Assembly (NCBI GenBank): GCA_003532515.1
Contig: DOEX01000185.1
Location: forward strand, 1,599-16,838
Length of the DNA stretch: 15,240 nucleotides
Source: Anaerolineaceae bacterium
GTDB lineage: Bacteria > Chloroflexota > Anaerolineae > Anaerolineales > Anaerolineaceae
Direction of reading: 5' to 3'
In this document: positions 1 to 8,329 of the stretch, piece by piece
How positions within the stretch are numbered: the first letter of the stretch is position 1
How the letters are laid out: each line of letters opens with the position of its first letter
Position numbers and translations under genes: made by a program
The notes under the pieces: model-generated
Database searches by the model: none
What the model saw: the letters and a program-made list of their open reading frames with translations, nothing else
What the model was told of the DNA's origin: nothing

Positions 1-1565
1 TTGAAGATACCATCAGTATTTTGCGTGGCTTGAAATCAAAATACGAAGTTCATCATGGTGTACGAATCACTGATTCCGCAGCCATCGCTGCCGCAACATT
101 GAGCAACCGTTACATCACCGACCGGCAATTGCCAGACAAAGCGATCGATCTTATTGACGAAGCCGCAGCCCATCTGCGCACAGAAATCGATTCAAAGCCA
201 CAGGCTCTGGACGATGTTGACCGTGACATCATGCAACTTGAAATTGAAAAACAAGCCCTGCAAAAAGAAACTGACAAAGCTTCCAAAGAACGTCTTCAAA
301 AGATCGAACAGGAACTAGCCGATTTAGGAGAAAAATCGAAGGCTATGACCGCCCAATGGCAAGCAGAAAAAGAAGCCATTCAGAGCTTCAAGGATCTCAA
401 AGAAAAACTTGATCAGGCTCAGCAAGAAATGGAACAGGCTGAAAGGAACGCCGACCTTGAAAAAGCATCCCGCTTACGCTATGGGACTATCCGCGAGCTC
501 GAAAATAAGATTCGCGACGCCGAAGAGAAACTGAAAAGTCAGCAGAAAGAAGGCGCCCTGCTTAAGGAAGAGGTGGACGCTGAAGAAATTGCTTCTGTGG
601 TCGCCAAGTGGACCGGAATCCCGGTCAACCGGTTGCTGGAAGGGGAGATGGAGAAACTCCTGCATATGGAAGAGCGCTTGCATCAACGTGTGGTTGGGCA
701 GGATGAAGCTATTGATGCGGTCTCCAAAGCGGTGCGACGCTCACGATCAGGGATGCAAGACCCCAACCGACCGATCGGTTCCTTCATTTTTCTGGGTCCA
801 ACCGGCGTTGGTAAGACTGAGTTGGCGCGTGCCCTGGCTGAGTTCCTGTTTGACGATCAGAACGCCATGGTTCGGATCGACATGAGCGAATACCAGGAGC
901 GCCATACCATCAGCCGGCTCTTTGGCGCCCCTCCCGGCTATGTGGGATATGAAGAAGGCGGTCAGCTGACCGAAGCAGTGCGTCGTCGCCCTTATAGTGT
1001 GGTTTTGTTTGACGAAATCGAGAAAGCTCACACTGAGATCTTCAATGCACTCCTGCAAGTATTGGATGATGGGCGTATGACCGATGGGCAGGGACGCACA
1101 GTCGACTTCCGCAATACCCTGATCATCATGACCAGCAACCTGGGAAGCCAACTGTGGATGAATGACGAAACTGGTCGACCCAGGCAAGTAAACCGCGATG
1201 AGGTGGTAGCGCTTTTGAAAAACTTCTTCAGACCGGAATTTTTGAACCGTGTCGACGAGATCGTGATCTTCAAATCGCTGACGCGTGAAAACCTGGGTGA
1301 AATCGTTGGTATTCAACTAGAGCATGTTTCTAATCTGCTGGCAGACCGCGGTCTCAAACTTGAAATCAGTCCGGCTGCCCGGGAATGGTTGGCGGATGTT
1401 GGCTACAATCCCGAATTTGGCGCCCGCCCGCTAAAACGCACAATTCAACGGGAAGTTCAAGACCCCCTGTCGATCAAGATCCTCACTGGTGAATTCAGTG
1501 AAGGCGACACGATCAAAATCAACATCATGGACGGAAACCTTAGTTTTGAAAAAAAACAGTTATAG
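1..1565 (+). CDS. clpB: ATP-dependent disaggregase ClpB, C-terminal part (5' truncated by window)
   Basis: Hsp100 AAA+ chaperone that, with DnaK, pulls proteins out of aggregates in the cytoplasm. The frame is open at the left window edge (reading from base 3), so the TTG at 21 is not the true start; about 520 residues of a protein usually near 860 are present. Numbering from base 21: the end of nucleotide-binding domain 1 (LPDKAIDLIDEAAA, 37-50), a long charged coiled-coil middle domain (about 55-185) that separates ClpB from ClpA/ClpC, then domain 2 with Walker A GPTGVGKT (259-266), pore loop GYVGYEEGG (306-314), Walker B VVLFDE (327-332), sensor 1 TSN (371-373) and a sensor-2 motif GARPLKR near the C-terminus. 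All key motifs look intact. The convergent neighbour is kdgK, with a shared hairpin between them. Identification is very secure. Confidence 0.97.
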   Translation, partial: EDTISILRGLKSKYEVHHGVRITDSAAIAAATLSNRYITDRQLPDKAIDLIDEAAAHLRTEIDSKPQALDDVDRDIMQLEIEKQALQKETDKASKERLQKIEQELADLGEKSKAMTAQWQAEKEAIQSFKDLKEKLDQAQQEMEQAERNADLEKASRLRYGTIRELENKIRDAEEKLKSQQKEGALLKEEVDAEEIASVVAKWTGIPVNRLLEGEMEKLLHMEERLHQRVVGQDEAIDAVSKAVRRSRSGMQDPNRPIGSFIFLGPTGVGKTELARALAEFLFDDQNAMVRIDMSEYQERHTISRLFGAPPGYVGYEEGGQLTEAVRRRPYSVVLFDEIEKAHTEIFNALLQVLDDGRMTDGQGRTVDFRNTLIIMTSNLGSQLWMNDETGRPRQVNRDEVVALLKNFFRPEFLNRVDEIVIFKSLTRENLGEIVGIQLEHVSNLLADRGLKLEISPAAREWLADVGYNPEFGARPLKRTIQREVQDPLSIKILTGEFSEGDTIKINIMDGNLSFEKKQL

Positions 1566-1584
1566 TTATTTCCCATTAACAACT

Positions 1585-1613
1585 AAAAGCTCACGAGAAT
1601 CTCGTGAGCTTTT
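1585..1613. terminator. Bidirectional rho-independent terminator between clpB and the liv-kdgK operon
   Basis: A perfect 13-bp inverted repeat (1585-1597 with 1601-1613; AAAAGCTCACGAG and its complement) closes a 3-nt loop. The outer four pairs are A-T, so each strand ends the stem in a T run: TTTT after the + strand stem (clpB side), and TTTT then AGTT on the minus strand (kdgK side). It lies 20 bases past the clpB stop and 48 bases past the kdgK stop. This is the expected form of a terminator shared by converging genes. Confidence 0.9.
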
Positions 1614-1660
1614 AATACTTAGCAATATTTATCTTGGTATTCGTCTACTAAATAATCAGA

Positions 1661-2683
1661 TTATCGTTGAACACGCCCGGTGGCGTTTCCTTTCATTAAT
1701 GAGTTTACTTCTTGTAACGTGACTCGGTTGAAGTCGCCCTCAATAGAATGTTTTAAACAGGAAGCCGCAACTGCGAATTCAATTGCTTCTTGAGGTTCAT
1801 ACTGGTTTTTCAGGGCGTAGATCAAGCCACCAGAAAACGAGTCACCACCACCAACACGGTCAAAAACGCGAATTTCATAGGTTCGTGAGAAGTATGATTT
1901 GGTTCCATCATATAGCATTCCAGCCCAATTGTTATTATTTGCATCAATAGAAGATCTTAATGTAATGCCTACATGTTCAAAGCCATAAGCCCTTACCAAC
2001 TCCTCGGCTACAGATTTGTAACCTTCGTAATTTAGGTTCCCGCCTTCTACATCGGCACCTTCAGCTTTAATGCCTAAAACCTTGTCGGCATCTTCCTCAT
2101 TTGCAATACAAACATGGACGTAGGGCATAAGACCTGACATCGTCGTTTTTGCATCTTCGGTGCTCCACAGGTTTTTACGGTAATTCAGATCACAGCTAAC
2201 CATGATATTCTTGCGGCTAGCAGCTAAGAGAGCATCCTTACAAGTCTGTGCCAGGTTGGTGCTTAATGCAGGGGTGATACCAGTGAAGTGAAACCATCCC
2301 ACATCCTCAAACAATTTATCCCAATCAAAATCATCTGGTTTCGACATTGCCACAGCAGAGTTTTTTCGATCATATAAAACCGTTGAGGGTCTCTGTGAAT
2401 GTCCTTTTTCAACAAAGTAAGTGCCGATGCGTTCACCCTGACGTAATATAAGAGAAGTGTCCACTCCGAAATAGCGCAAGCTATTGATGGCAGCCTGTCC
2501 TAAAATGTTATTTGGCAGACAGGTGAGGTAGGCAGCATCTTCGCCATAGTTTGCAAGAGATACAGCCACATTTGCTTCCCCTCCTCCAAATGTCGCCTCA
2601 AGTTTGTTTGTTTGAAGCAGTCTGTGTCCATCTTCCGACATAAGCCGCAGCATGATTTCGCCAAAGGTTAGTATTTTTCCCAT
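1661..2683 (-). CDS. kdgK: 2-keto-3-deoxygluconate kinase (PfkB/ribokinase family)
   Basis: Cytoplasmic sugar-acid kinase, predicted to convert KDG plus ATP into KDPG, the substrate of the aldolase encoded just upstream. The protein has 340 residues, usual for the family. It shows the N-terminal PfkB substrate-binding glycine stretch GGGEANVA (33-40) and the C-terminal signature DRVGGGDSFSGG (275-286), where D281 is the expected catalytic base. The ATG at 2683 is preceded by AAGGAG at a good distance, and that Shine-Dalgarno starts right at the stop codon of the upstream aldolase gene (14 bases between the genes). It is the last gene of the liv operon. KDG specificity within PfkB is inferred from its KDPG-aldolase neighbour and KdgK-like look; fructokinase or another sugar kinase remains possible. 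Confidence 0.85.
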   Translation of the reverse strand: MGKILTFGEIMLRLMSEDGHRLLQTNKLEATFGGGEANVAVSLANYGEDAAYLTCLPNNILGQAAINSLRYFGVDTSLILRQGERIGTYFVEKGHSQRPSTVLYDRKNSAVAMSKPDDFDWDKLFEDVGWFHFTGITPALSTNLAQTCKDALLAASRKNIMVSCDLNYRKNLWSTEDAKTTMSGLMPYVHVCIANEEDADKVLGIKAEGADVEGGNLNYEGYKSVAEELVRAYGFEHVGITLRSSIDANNNNWAGMLYDGTKSYFSRTYEIRVFDRVGGGDSFSGGLIYALKNQYEPQEAIEFAVAASCLKHSIEGDFNRVTLQEVNSLMKGNATGRVQR

Positions 2684-2697
2684 TATTCGCTCCTTTA

Positions 2698-3657
2698 TTA
2701 CACCAAATGAATCGCAAACCCAGCAATTTCCTCTTGAAGATAAATCGCTTTTAATTTTCCGGAAGAATCACGCTTTTCAGAGTCTTTATTAAACCTGACA
2801 CCCATGAAAGAAAGGTAATTGACCGCCCGATCCAGCGAATTAGTCTTGAACGCGATATGCCCATTCTTCCCGAGGTATGGTGACTTCATATATTCCATGA
2901 CTGTGCCTACAAAAATGGAACTGTTTCCTACCTTAGGTTTTGAAAAATGAAAAACATCAGCAAATTGGGATGCCGATGCCATCGCGTCGTCAGCGTTGGC
3001 TGAATTAACACCGACATGCACCAATTCCAAGCCTAACATTACCGATACAGCCTGCTGACATAATTCCGTAACTCCAGTCCAATTTCCGGTCTCGAGATTA
3101 TTACCCAACATGAACGTACCTCCACATGCAGCAATACGATCAAAAGCGAGGTACTTTGCCAGGTTTTCAAGTGAGATGCCGCCTGTTGGTAAGAACTTTA
3201 CCCCTTTGTAAGGACCGCAGAATGCCTTAATCGCCACCAAACCTCCATTTGGTTCCGCAGGAAAAAACTTGACAAGATCCAGACCCAGCCCAATAGCTTT
3301 ATCCAACTCAGATGGAGTGGCTATTCCAGGAATAATTGGCACACCTCTTTCCTGGCTATGCCTTATCACAGTCTCGTTCAAAGCAGGAGAGACAAGGAAC
3401 TTTGCGCCTGCTGAAATAGCGAGATCAGCCTGTTCTCTGGTCGTGACAGTGCCTGCACCCACGAGTAAATCAGGTTTACTTTTAACCATAGCTGCAATAA
3501 TTTCTTCAGCTTTAGACATCCGGAAGGTGACTTCAGCTACCGGAATCCCACCATCGAATAAAGCTTTGCTCAAACTCGCGGCATCCTCAACACTCTTAAC
3601 ATTTGCGATAACTGGGACAAGCCCAACCGCAGAGACTTGTTCAATGATTTCAGCCAT
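2698..3657 (-). CDS. eda: KDPG/KHG aldolase fused to a C-terminal VOC (glyoxalase-like) domain
   Basis: Class I aldolase predicted to split KDPG into pyruvate and glyceraldehyde-3-phosphate, and possibly 4-hydroxy-2-oxoglutarate into pyruvate and glyoxylate. Residues 1 to about 205 form the Eda-type barrel: EVTFR places E42 and R46 at the positions of E. coli E45 and R49, GAGTV is at 67-71, and the Schiff-base lysine is K130 in LVKFFPAE. E. coli Eda ends near residue 213, but this protein runs to 319: residues about 210-319 look like a vicinal-oxygen-chelate domain, with HVGVN (H214), GHIAF (H267) and a final AIHLV strand in which H317 sits where many members have Glu. The ATG lies 2 bases after the aminotransferase stop with only a weak Shine-Dalgarno, suggesting translational coupling. 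The aldolase call is firm; the role of the VOC part is unknown. Confidence 0.88.
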   Translation of the reverse strand: MAEIIEQVSAVGLVPVIANVKSVEDAASLSKALFDGGIPVAEVTFRMSKAEEIIAAMVKSKPDLLVGAGTVTTREQADLAISAGAKFLVSPALNETVIRHSQERGVPIIPGIATPSELDKAIGLGLDLVKFFPAEPNGGLVAIKAFCGPYKGVKFLPTGGISLENLAKYLAFDRIAACGGTFMLGNNLETGNWTGVTELCQQAVSVMLGLELVHVGVNSANADDAMASASQFADVFHFSKPKVGNSSIFVGTVMEYMKSPYLGKNGHIAFKTNSLDRAVNYLSFMGVRFNKDSEKRDSSGKLKAIYLQEEIAGFAIHLV

Positions 3658-3659
3658 GA

Positions 3660-4817
3660 CTAACTCATTCTATTAACAAGGTATTGCTTCATGCGTCCCA
3701 TCCCTTCGATGATATTCTCATCGGAGGTGGCATAAGTTAGGCGAATGTAGCCTTCTCCGGCGTCACCAAAACCAGTACCTGGGACGGTCACCACACCAGT
3801 TTTACGCAGTAAGTCCATGCAAAATTCAGAAGACTTCATCCCTGTATCTTTGATGTTGACGAACAAGTAGAATGCGCCCTTAGGTTTTGTTACCTTTACC
3901 CCTGGCATATCGTTCACCAGGTCAAAAATTAAGTTTCTTCGTTTTTCATAAATATCGCGCATTCTATCAACATCGCTCTGACAAGATTTCAACGCCCTGG
4001 CACCTGCCAATTGAGTGGGTTCAGGCAAGCAAGAGGCGCTGTTTTCATGCAGTTTGGTCATTGCTTGGATAATGTCTGGTCTGGCAATTGAATATCCCAA
4101 CCGCCAACCAGTCATGGCAAACATTTTTGAAAAACCGCTGATATAAACTGTTCTTTCACGCATGCCGGGGAATGATGTGATGCTTGTATATTTCAGTCCA
4201 TCATAAACCAGCCTGTTGTAAATTTCGTCAGATATGACAAAAAGATCGTGCTCGACAAACAACTCAGCCAAACCTTTTGAGGTTTCTGAATCAATAACAG
4301 CGCCAGTTGGATTACACGGGGAATTAATCATCACTAATTTTGTCTTGGGTGTAATGGCTTTACGCATTTGATCCACAGTCGGAATAAATTCGGTTTCTTC
4401 AGTTACCCGAACTTCCTTCATAACTGCTCCACTCATAGCTATATGTCCAAAATAGTTTGCCCATGCCGGAGTAACCAAAATAACCTCGTCACCAGGGTCT
4501 ACTAGTGTCAGGAGCGCTAATTGCAGTGACTCCATCGCACCGCAACTTACCAGGATTTCATTTTGGTAATTGGGATTTAAATCATCCTTGTGATACTCAG
4601 CAATTGCTTTACGCAATTCCTGGATTCCCGCATTGGGTGTGTAATGGGTCAATCCGCGTTGCCATGCTTCCACGGCCTCATCAATAATTATTCGCGGGGT
4701 GACAAAATCTGGTTCACCAACCGTAAAACTAATAGTATCAGTCATATTTAAGGCTTCGTTGTACATCGCCCTGATTGCCGACGCCCCCATATTTCGTGCC
4801 AAATTGGATAGTTTCAT
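3660..4817 (-). CDS. PLP-dependent class I/II aminotransferase (aspartate/aromatic aminotransferase type)
   Basis: Cytoplasmic fold-type I aminotransferase of 385 residues from the chosen start, normal for the family. In that numbering, NPTG starts at N169, SDEIY contains D197 (pyridine nitrogen contact), and SGFSKMFAMTGWRLGY contains the PLP lysine K231; near the C-terminus GYIRLTYA carries the arginine expected to bind the substrate carboxylate. A longer reading to 4862 would overlap livF by 35 bases; the ATG at 4817 has an AAAAGGA Shine-Dalgarno just upstream and begins the typical MKLSNLARNM, so it is preferred. It lies between the importer genes and the KDPG aldolase in the same operon, so it may deaminate the imported compound to a 2-keto acid. 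The amino donor and acceptor cannot be read from sequence. Confidence 0.85.
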   Translation of the reverse strand: MKLSNLARNMGASAIRAMYNEALNMTDTISFTVGEPDFVTPRIIIDEAVEAWQRGLTHYTPNAGIQELRKAIAEYHKDDLNPNYQNEILVSCGAMESLQLALLTLVDPGDEVILVTPAWANYFGHIAMSGAVMKEVRVTEETEFIPTVDQMRKAITPKTKLVMINSPCNPTGAVIDSETSKGLAELFVEHDLFVISDEIYNRLVYDGLKYTSITSFPGMRERTVYISGFSKMFAMTGWRLGYSIARPDIIQAMTKLHENSASCLPEPTQLAGARALKSCQSDVDRMRDIYEKRRNLIFDLVNDMPGVKVTKPKGAFYLFVNIKDTGMKSSEFCMDLLRKTGVVTVPGTGFGDAGEGYIRLTYATSDENIIEGMGRMKQYLVNRMS

Positions 4818-4827
4818 TTTTTTCCTT

Positions 4828-5538
4828 TTATGCACCGAGATAAGCAGCTTTAACTTGTTCATTGACCATCAGATCTTTGGAATTCCCGGAAAGAATAATA
4901 TTCCCAGTTTCTAACAGGTACGCCCGGGAGGCAACATTAAGTGCCATGTAGGCGTTTTGTTCAATTAACAAAATACTCGTGCCTGTCTCGTTGATTTGTT
5001 TAATGATCCTGAAAATGTCCTCGACAATGATAGGAGCTAAACCCATTGATGGCTCATCCAAAAGCATGATCTTGGCATTGGTCATCAGCCCTCTCCCAAC
5101 GGCAAGCATTTGCTGCTCACCACCCGAAAGTGTTCCAGCCAATTGTTGCTCACGTTCTTTGAGCCTCGGAAAAAGATCAAAAACTCGTTCAAGTGTTGGA
5201 TTTACGATCGTTCTATCCTTAACGGTTTTCGCGCCTAACATTAGATTTTCATACACAGTTAACTTGCTAAATACTCTTCTCCCCTCCGGAACATGGGCAA
5301 TGCCAAGCTCCACATGTTTATGAGCGGGAAGTTTGGTGAGTTCAACACCATCAAGCAGGATGCTTCCCGATTTAGCCTTTTCAAGCCCGGATATGGTGCG
5401 AAGTATGGTGGTTTTACCAGCACCATTAGCTCCGATCAGCGCTAGAATCTCTCCCTGGTTCACATGGAAAGATACCCCTCTAACAGCTTCAATGGCACCG
5501 TATGAAACTGACAGGTCTTTCACTTCAAGCAATGGCAT
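4828..5538 (-). CDS. livF: Liv-type ABC transporter ATP-binding protein LivF
   Basis: One of two ATPases of a branched-chain-amino-acid-type (HAAT) importer, acting on the cytoplasmic face with LivG. It has 236 residues, typical of LivF. Walker A is GANGAGKT (36-43), the ABC signature LSGGEQQ (137-143) and Walker B IMLLDEP (157-163), followed by a SMGLAP segment characteristic of LivF. An upstream in-frame ATG at 5565 exists, but the ATG at 5538 is preceded by GGGAGGAGG and starts the usual MPLLEVKDLSVSYG, so it is chosen. The start lies inside the 3' end of livG (14-base overlap), which points to translational coupling. The aminotransferase gene starts 10 bases after its stop. Confidence 0.93.
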   Translation of the reverse strand: MPLLEVKDLSVSYGAIEAVRGVSFHVNQGEILALIGANGAGKTTILRTISGLEKAKSGSILLDGVELTKLPAHKHVELGIAHVPEGRRVFSKLTVYENLMLGAKTVKDRTIVNPTLERVFDLFPRLKEREQQLAGTLSGGEQQMLAVGRGLMTNAKIMLLDEPSMGLAPIIVEDIFRIIKQINETGTSILLIEQNAYMALNVASRAYLLETGNIILSGNSKDLMVNEQVKAAYLGA

Positions 5539-6304
5539 GATAGCCTCCTCCCAGGTATGCTTCAATCACCTTTGGATTCTTTTGGATGTCTCCAGGATTG
5601 CCTTCAGCAATAGTTTTTCCAAAGTCTAAAACCTTAATTCGATCAGCAATGGGCATAACAAAATTCATGTGGTGTTCAATAAGAATGATTGTCATTTTAA
5701 ACTTTTCACGGATTTGAGCAATTAACGAAGCGATTTCGTCAATTTCCGCCACATTCATTCCAGCTACAGGTTCATCCAGGAGCAATATCTTTGGCTTAAG
5801 CATCATTGCTCTAACAATTTCAAGCTTCCGTTGAGGTCCATAAGGCAGGTTTTTTGAAAGAAGATCGGCTTGTTGGTCCAGATTAAATATTTTTAAAAGC
5901 CGCATTACTTCCATATCAAGTTCCCACTCCTGCTCAACAACAGATTCCGTCCGCATGAGAGCTGGAAAAAATTTTTCCGAGCTATGCAGGGTGTAAGCCA
6001 TCTTAATATTGTCGACAACAGAAGCGTTGTGGAAAAGGCGGATGTTTTGGAAGGTTCTGGCGAGTCCATGTGCTGCAAACTGATGTGGTCGCATTCCGAC
6101 CAGGTTCTTGCCATCCATCTCGATACTTCCCGATGTTGGTTTGTAAATGCCAGTAAGCATATTAAAAACTGTCGTCTTGCCGGCTCCATTTGGTCCAATT
6201 ATTGCGAGTAATTCTCCTTCCTGTACATCGACCGAAAAATCCTCGACAGCGACCAAACCGCCAAATTTAATAGTTAGATTCTTAACACTAAGTATGGTTG
6301 CCAT
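5525..6304 (-). CDS. livG: Liv-type ABC transporter ATP-binding protein LivG
   Basis: Second ATPase of the importer, pairing with LivF under the LivH/LivM permeases. It has 259 residues, as usual for LivG. Walker A is GPNGAGKT (37-44), the ABC signature is the LivG-style variant LPYGPQRK (153-160) in place of LSGGQ, and Walker B is KILLLDEP (172-179), followed by VAGMN. The LARTFQNIRLF segment (81-91) and the final EAYLGGG are also typical of LivG. The ATG starts 2 bases after the livM stop, and its 3' end overlaps livF. No key residue is missing. Confidence 0.94.
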   Translation of the reverse strand: MATILSVKNLTIKFGGLVAVEDFSVDVQEGELLAIIGPNGAGKTTVFNMLTGIYKPTSGSIEMDGKNLVGMRPHQFAAHGLARTFQNIRLFHNASVVDNIKMAYTLHSSEKFFPALMRTESVVEQEWELDMEVMRLLKIFNLDQQADLLSKNLPYGPQRKLEIVRAMMLKPKILLLDEPVAGMNVAEIDEIASLIAQIREKFKMTIILIEHHMNFVMPIADRIKVLDFGKTIAEGNPGDIQKNPKVIEAYLGGGYHAIA

Positions 6305-6306
6305 GC

Positions 6307-7338
6307 TTACACGTCCCCTTCTTTAGTTTCTTGCAAAGGTGTTTCAGAAATTTTCTTGCCTCTATTCTCATAAATATCTTTCCGAGTAATCCTGAGGAAT
6401 GGCAATTCATAACCGCCAGTTATTCCCTTGGGGCTGTAAAGCATGACAATGACAAGTACCAATGCATAGATCACTAAACGCCAGGAAGCAAGGAATCGCA
6501 GGGCTTCAGGTAAAGAAGTTAATAATAATGCGCCAACAATTGAGCCTGTCAACGAACCACTGCCACCAGCGTAGAGAAATACCAGGAGATCAGAAGATTT
6601 CACAAAACTAAACGTATCGGGTTGGATGAACGAAACCACGTGCGCGTACAAACCACCAGCCACCCCAGCAATGAAAGCTGAAAAAGTGAATGAAATAATT
6701 TTATAGCGTGTGGAATCGATTCCCATCGCTTCAGCAGCGATTTCGTTGTCGCGAATCGCAATCCAGGCACGACCAAAGCGTGAGTAGATTATATTCCTGA
6801 CAAAGAAGAGCGTCAAAGCCACAAAAAGAAAAATCCAGGCGAGATTAGCATAATTAGGGACCCCGATCATCCCCCTGGCAGCACCAATTGGCTCAATCAG
6901 GCGTAACCCAGCCCGGACAATCTCTCCAAACGCAAGGGTTACGATAGCCAGATAGTCACCTTTTAGTTTTAAGGTGGGCAAACCGATCAGATAACCTACC
7001 ATTGCAGCTACCAATCCACCAACAAGCAGACTCAAAAGAAAAACTGGAATCTCCATCGATGCAGGAATCACGCTTGGCTTAAGTATTAACGTTGTAATGA
7101 TGGCAGATCCATAAGCTCCGAGAGACATAAAACCAGCGTGACCAATTGAAAACTGACCAGTGAACCCATTTACTACATTTAAACTGAGGGTCATCATGAT
7201 ATTCACGCCAGCAAACATCAGGATTTGAATGTGATAGTTGTTTGCTATCCCCATTGATTTAAGTAACATAATCAGGCCATACAGGGCAGCCAAACCAATA
7301 ACAGGAAGGATACTTTTAAAGCGCTTTGAGAATTTCAA
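6307..7338 (-). CDS. livM: Liv-type ABC transporter permease LivM
   Basis: Integral membrane permease of 343 residues with roughly eight to ten hydrophobic segments, forming the transport channel with LivH. Family marks are NGFTGQFSIGHAGFMSLGAY (57-76) and the cytoplasmic loop GRAWIAIRDNEIAAEAMGI (189-207), which contacts the ATPases in this family. The start is a TTG at 7338: the AGGAGG directly after the livH stop lies six bases upstream, and no ATG is available at a fitting distance. The C-terminal 40 residues are charged and cytoplasmic. The gene is 9 bases from livH and 2 bases from livG, in the canonical H-M-G-F order. Confidence 0.93.
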   Translation of the reverse strand: MKFSKRFKSILPVIGLAALYGLIMLLKSMGIANNYHIQILMFAGVNIMMTLSLNVVNGFTGQFSIGHAGFMSLGAYGSAIITTLILKPSVIPASMEIPVFLLSLLVGGLVAAMVGYLIGLPTLKLKGDYLAIVTLAFGEIVRAGLRLIEPIGAARGMIGVPNYANLAWIFLFVALTLFFVRNIIYSRFGRAWIAIRDNEIAAEAMGIDSTRYKIISFTFSAFIAGVAGGLYAHVVSFIQPDTFSFVKSSDLLVFLYAGGSGSLTGSIVGALLLTSLPEALRFLASWRLVIYALVLVIVMLYSPKGITGGYELPFLRITRKDIYENRGKKISETPLQETKEGDV

Positions 7339-7347
7339 ATCAGCCTC

Positions 7348-8256
7348 CTATACCTTTTCTATTGAGAATTTGCCCAATAGCCCAGCTGGTTTAAAAAGGA
7401 GAATCAAAATAAGCACAATAAAACCGATCATGTAACCAAGATTGGAATTGATTGATGTGGCAAAAATTTCAGAGATCCCAAGGATGAAACCTCCTAACAT
7501 TGCTCCACGGATGTCACCAATCCCACCAAGGACGGCCGCAATAAACGACTTTGTTCCAAGCCAACTTCCCATATACACATCAACTTGTGGATAGATGCTT
7601 GCGTAGAAAATACCACTTGATGATGCAAGTGCGGCTCCAATAAAAAAGGTTAAGGAAATAATTACGTTGATATTTATACCCATAAGCAAAGCGGCATCTT
7701 TATCCATGCTAACCGCCCTCATCTGAGCGCCTAATGGTGTTTTATTGACAATGAAATACAAGATAACCATCAAAATTATGGACAAACCCAACATAATGAG
7801 CTGCGTTGAAGTAATTGTTACTCCTCCAAGGTTAAGTTGAACCAGTGGAAAAAGCCTTGGGAATGGGCGCGGGTTCGGTCCAATGAATGGCAATGCTCTC
7901 GGAAAATTCTGGAGAAACATCGAAACACCTACCGCCGTGATCAAAGCAGTCATTCTGGGTCGGTCACGTAGTGGTTTATATGCAATTGCTTCCACCAAAA
8001 CACCGATGAGTCCAGTCCCGATCATGGCGATTAATATGATAGTGATCACCTGTATCGCTGAAAGTGCAGCAGAAGAAGTATTCATGAAAGCCATGGCAAG
8101 AAAAACCGTTGATAGCGCTCCGATCATCAAAAAGTCACCATGGGCAAAATTGATCATTCCCACAATACCATAGACCATCGTGTAACCTAACGCAAGCAAA
8201 GCATATACGCTGCCAAGTTGTAAACCGTAAATAAGTAGCTGAAAAAAAGTGGTCAT
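7348..8256 (-). CDS. livH: Liv-type ABC transporter permease LivH
   Basis: Integral membrane permease of 302 residues, partner of LivM. It shows the LivH marks GMINFAHGDFLMIGA (33-47), EAIAYKPLRDRPRMTALI (89-106) and the cytoplasmic coupling loop GAQMRAVSMDKDAALLMGIN (176-195). Several hydrophobic spans cover most of the rest. The ATG at 8256 is preceded by a GGGAGA Shine-Dalgarno. It is separated from the substrate-binding protein gene by 73 bases that contain a strong hairpin, whereas the following liv genes are tightly packed. Confidence 0.94.
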   Translation of the reverse strand: MTTFFQLLIYGLQLGSVYALLALGYTMVYGIVGMINFAHGDFLMIGALSTVFLAMAFMNTSSAALSAIQVITIILIAMIGTGLIGVLVEAIAYKPLRDRPRMTALITAVGVSMFLQNFPRALPFIGPNPRPFPRLFPLVQLNLGGVTITSTQLIMLGLSIILMVILYFIVNKTPLGAQMRAVSMDKDAALLMGININVIISLTFFIGAALASSSGIFYASIYPQVDVYMGSWLGTKSFIAAVLGGIGDIRGAMLGGFILGISEIFATSINSNLGYMIGFIVLILILLFKPAGLLGKFSIEKV

Positions 8257-8286
8257 TTTCTCCCTTTCCTTTACTCAAATAATGAA

Positions 8287-8314
8287 ACAGCCATGCCCTT
8301 GTGGGCATGGCTGT
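8287..8314 (-). terminator. Intercistronic hairpin between livK and livH (attenuator or mRNA 3'-end stabiliser)
   Basis: A perfect 12-bp stem (8287-8298 with 8303-8314; ACAGCCATGCCC and its complement) with a 4-nt loop lies 15 bases after the livK stop. On the minus strand it is followed by TTTCATTATTTG, a broken rather than solid T run, so it should terminate only part of the transcripts. Hairpins at this place in binding-protein operons commonly allow more binding protein than membrane components to be made. Partial termination or protection of the livK mRNA 3' end are both possible. Confidence 0.75.
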
Positions 8315-8329
8315 GTAAGCTAATCAGGA

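Noticed and set aside
747..1316. Long open frame on the minus strand, about 189 codons, inside clpB
   Set aside because: It is antisense to the conserved AAA+ domain 2 of clpB, has no recognisable motif, and is explained by codon bias of the real gene.
1652..1664. ATAATCAGATTAT palindrome at the kdgK stop codon as a regulatory site
   Set aside because: It is short, AT-rich, lies at the 3' end of the operon next to a clear terminator, and has no counterpart elsewhere in the window.
4815..4862. Longer start for the aminotransferase at 4862
   Set aside because: It would overlap livF by 35 bases and add 15 lysine-rich residues not typical of the family; the ATG at 4817 has its own AAAAGGA.
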